From contig JAWKTB010000003.1 in the NCBI GenBank assembly GCA_041402005.1, positions 62,001-126,000 on the forward strand: DNA of 64,000 nucleotides, read 5' to 3'. Below the pieces are notes generated by a model. That model worked only from the letters and a program-made list of their open reading frames with translations. It made no database searches and had not been told where the DNA came from. The position numbers and the translations under genes are program-made. The DNA comes from JAJRXR01 sp041402005 (GTDB taxonomy: Bacteria; Planctomycetota; Phycisphaerae; Phycisphaerales; UBA1924). Within the stretch, counting starts at the first letter, position 1. Each line of letters starts with the position of its first letter. Positions 63,626-64,000 of the stretch are shown here, in pieces.

Positions 63626-64000
63626 ATGGCAGAGCAGGCCTTCGAGACGACGATCACGAACCCGGACCTTGCCGGCGAGTCCATGCGTGGGGCGCCCCGC
63701 CCCGCCCAGGCCGAGCGGGTAATCCCCGATCCCAAGCCCGCCGACAAGCACGGGTGGTGGTGGGGAACCGGGCGGCGCAAGACGGCGGTCGCCCGCGTCC
63801 GCCTCCGCCCCGCGAAGGACGGGCAGGGCAAGATCATGATCCAGTCCACCCGCAAGAAGCTCAAGGGCGTGGAGGAATACTTCTCCGAGCTTCGCGACCA
63901 GAAGGACGCGAAGGCCGCCCTGGCGCTGACCGAGACCCTCGGGAACCTCGAGGTGTACGCCCGCCTGAGTGGCGGGGGATACATGGGCCAGGCCCAGGCG
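63626..64000 (+). CDS. rpsI: 30S ribosomal protein S9, 5' part (cut by window edge)
   Basis: An ATG at 63626 opens a frame that runs off the right edge, giving 125 residues. The first 45 (Pro/Ala-rich, with WWWGTGRRKTAVARVRL) form an N-terminal extension before the S9 core. The core begins TGRRKTAVARVRLRPAKDG, and GGYMGQAQA at the edge matches the S9 GGGxxGQAxA motif. The C-terminal half lies outside the window. Confidence 0.92.
   Translation, partial: MAEQAFETTITNPDLAGESMRGAPRPAQAERVIPDPKPADKHGWWWGTGRRKTAVARVRLRPAKDGQGKIMIQSTRKKLKGVEEYFSELRDQKDAKAALALTETLGNLEVYARLSGGGYMGQAQA

Overview
The window is very GC-rich, single-chromosome-style DNA from a member of the Planctomycetota, most likely class Phycisphaerae. 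This is inferred from several traits: secreted proteins ending in a short 'D(Y/F)SDVxAFLxxFAxGC' dockerin-like anchor, several PEP-CTERM-like tails (hydrophobic helix plus terminal RRRR), paired FG-GAP/VCBS proteins, an ECF sigma factor next to a Ser/Thr kinase with TPRs, and a TatC with a long periplasmic loop. Housekeeping genes (dnaE, pyrB, gmk, mrp, pyrE, lysS, tatC, tadA, mutM, dnaA, rplM, rpsI) show it is chromosomal core, not a plasmid or phage.

Layout. 0.1-7.1 kb: a secreted PEP-CTERM-like protein, a frame-broken DNA polymerase III alpha subunit gene (dnaE) carrying several small repeat insertions, a Fic enzyme behind an AT-rich palindromic promoter, and a second PEP-CTERM-like protein. 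7.2-14.3 kb: ubiX, a lipoprotein, pyrB, gmk, a membrane-anchored protein overlapping gmk tail to tail, an Mrp-type ATPase lacking its CxxC, and a Pro/Gly/Arg-rich secreted protein. 14.7-32.5 kb: a long minus-strand surface-polysaccharide locus with two Wzy-like polymerases, two sulfotransferases, four glycosyltransferases, three WcaF-like acetyltransferases, a beta-propeller protein, an exopolysaccharide deacetylase, a formyltransferase and an SLC13/RCK permease. Many of its genes overlap by 4 nt. 32.6-44.7 kb: two FG-GAP/ASPIC-UnbV dockerin-tailed proteins, cysQ, cysC, a beta-helix protein, an ECF sigma factor with its kinase, and sat. 44.7-57.3 kb: another PEP-CTERM-like protein, a flagellin, pyrE, a Pro-rich secreted protein, lysS, a MoxR ATPase, an ECF sigma / anti-sigma / PDZ unit, and tatC-tadA-mutM. 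57.3-64 kb: a gap with a DnaA box, dnaA, an RNase Z-like hydrolase, a zinc-ribbon/VTT membrane protein, a CPBP protease, and rplM-rpsI running off the right edge.

How the genes may work together. sat makes APS, cysC makes PAPS, the two sulfotransferases in the polysaccharide locus can use PAPS, and cysQ removes PAP. An SLC13 permease next to the locus could import sulfate. With the acetyl-, formyl- and deacetylase genes this looks like a factory for a sulfated, acylated extracellular glycan, alongside exported anchored proteins. This is inference from gene content.

The most unusual structure is in dnaE. It holds at least four repeat-derived insertions of the same kinds seen in the intergenic gaps, and its frame breaks just before one of them.
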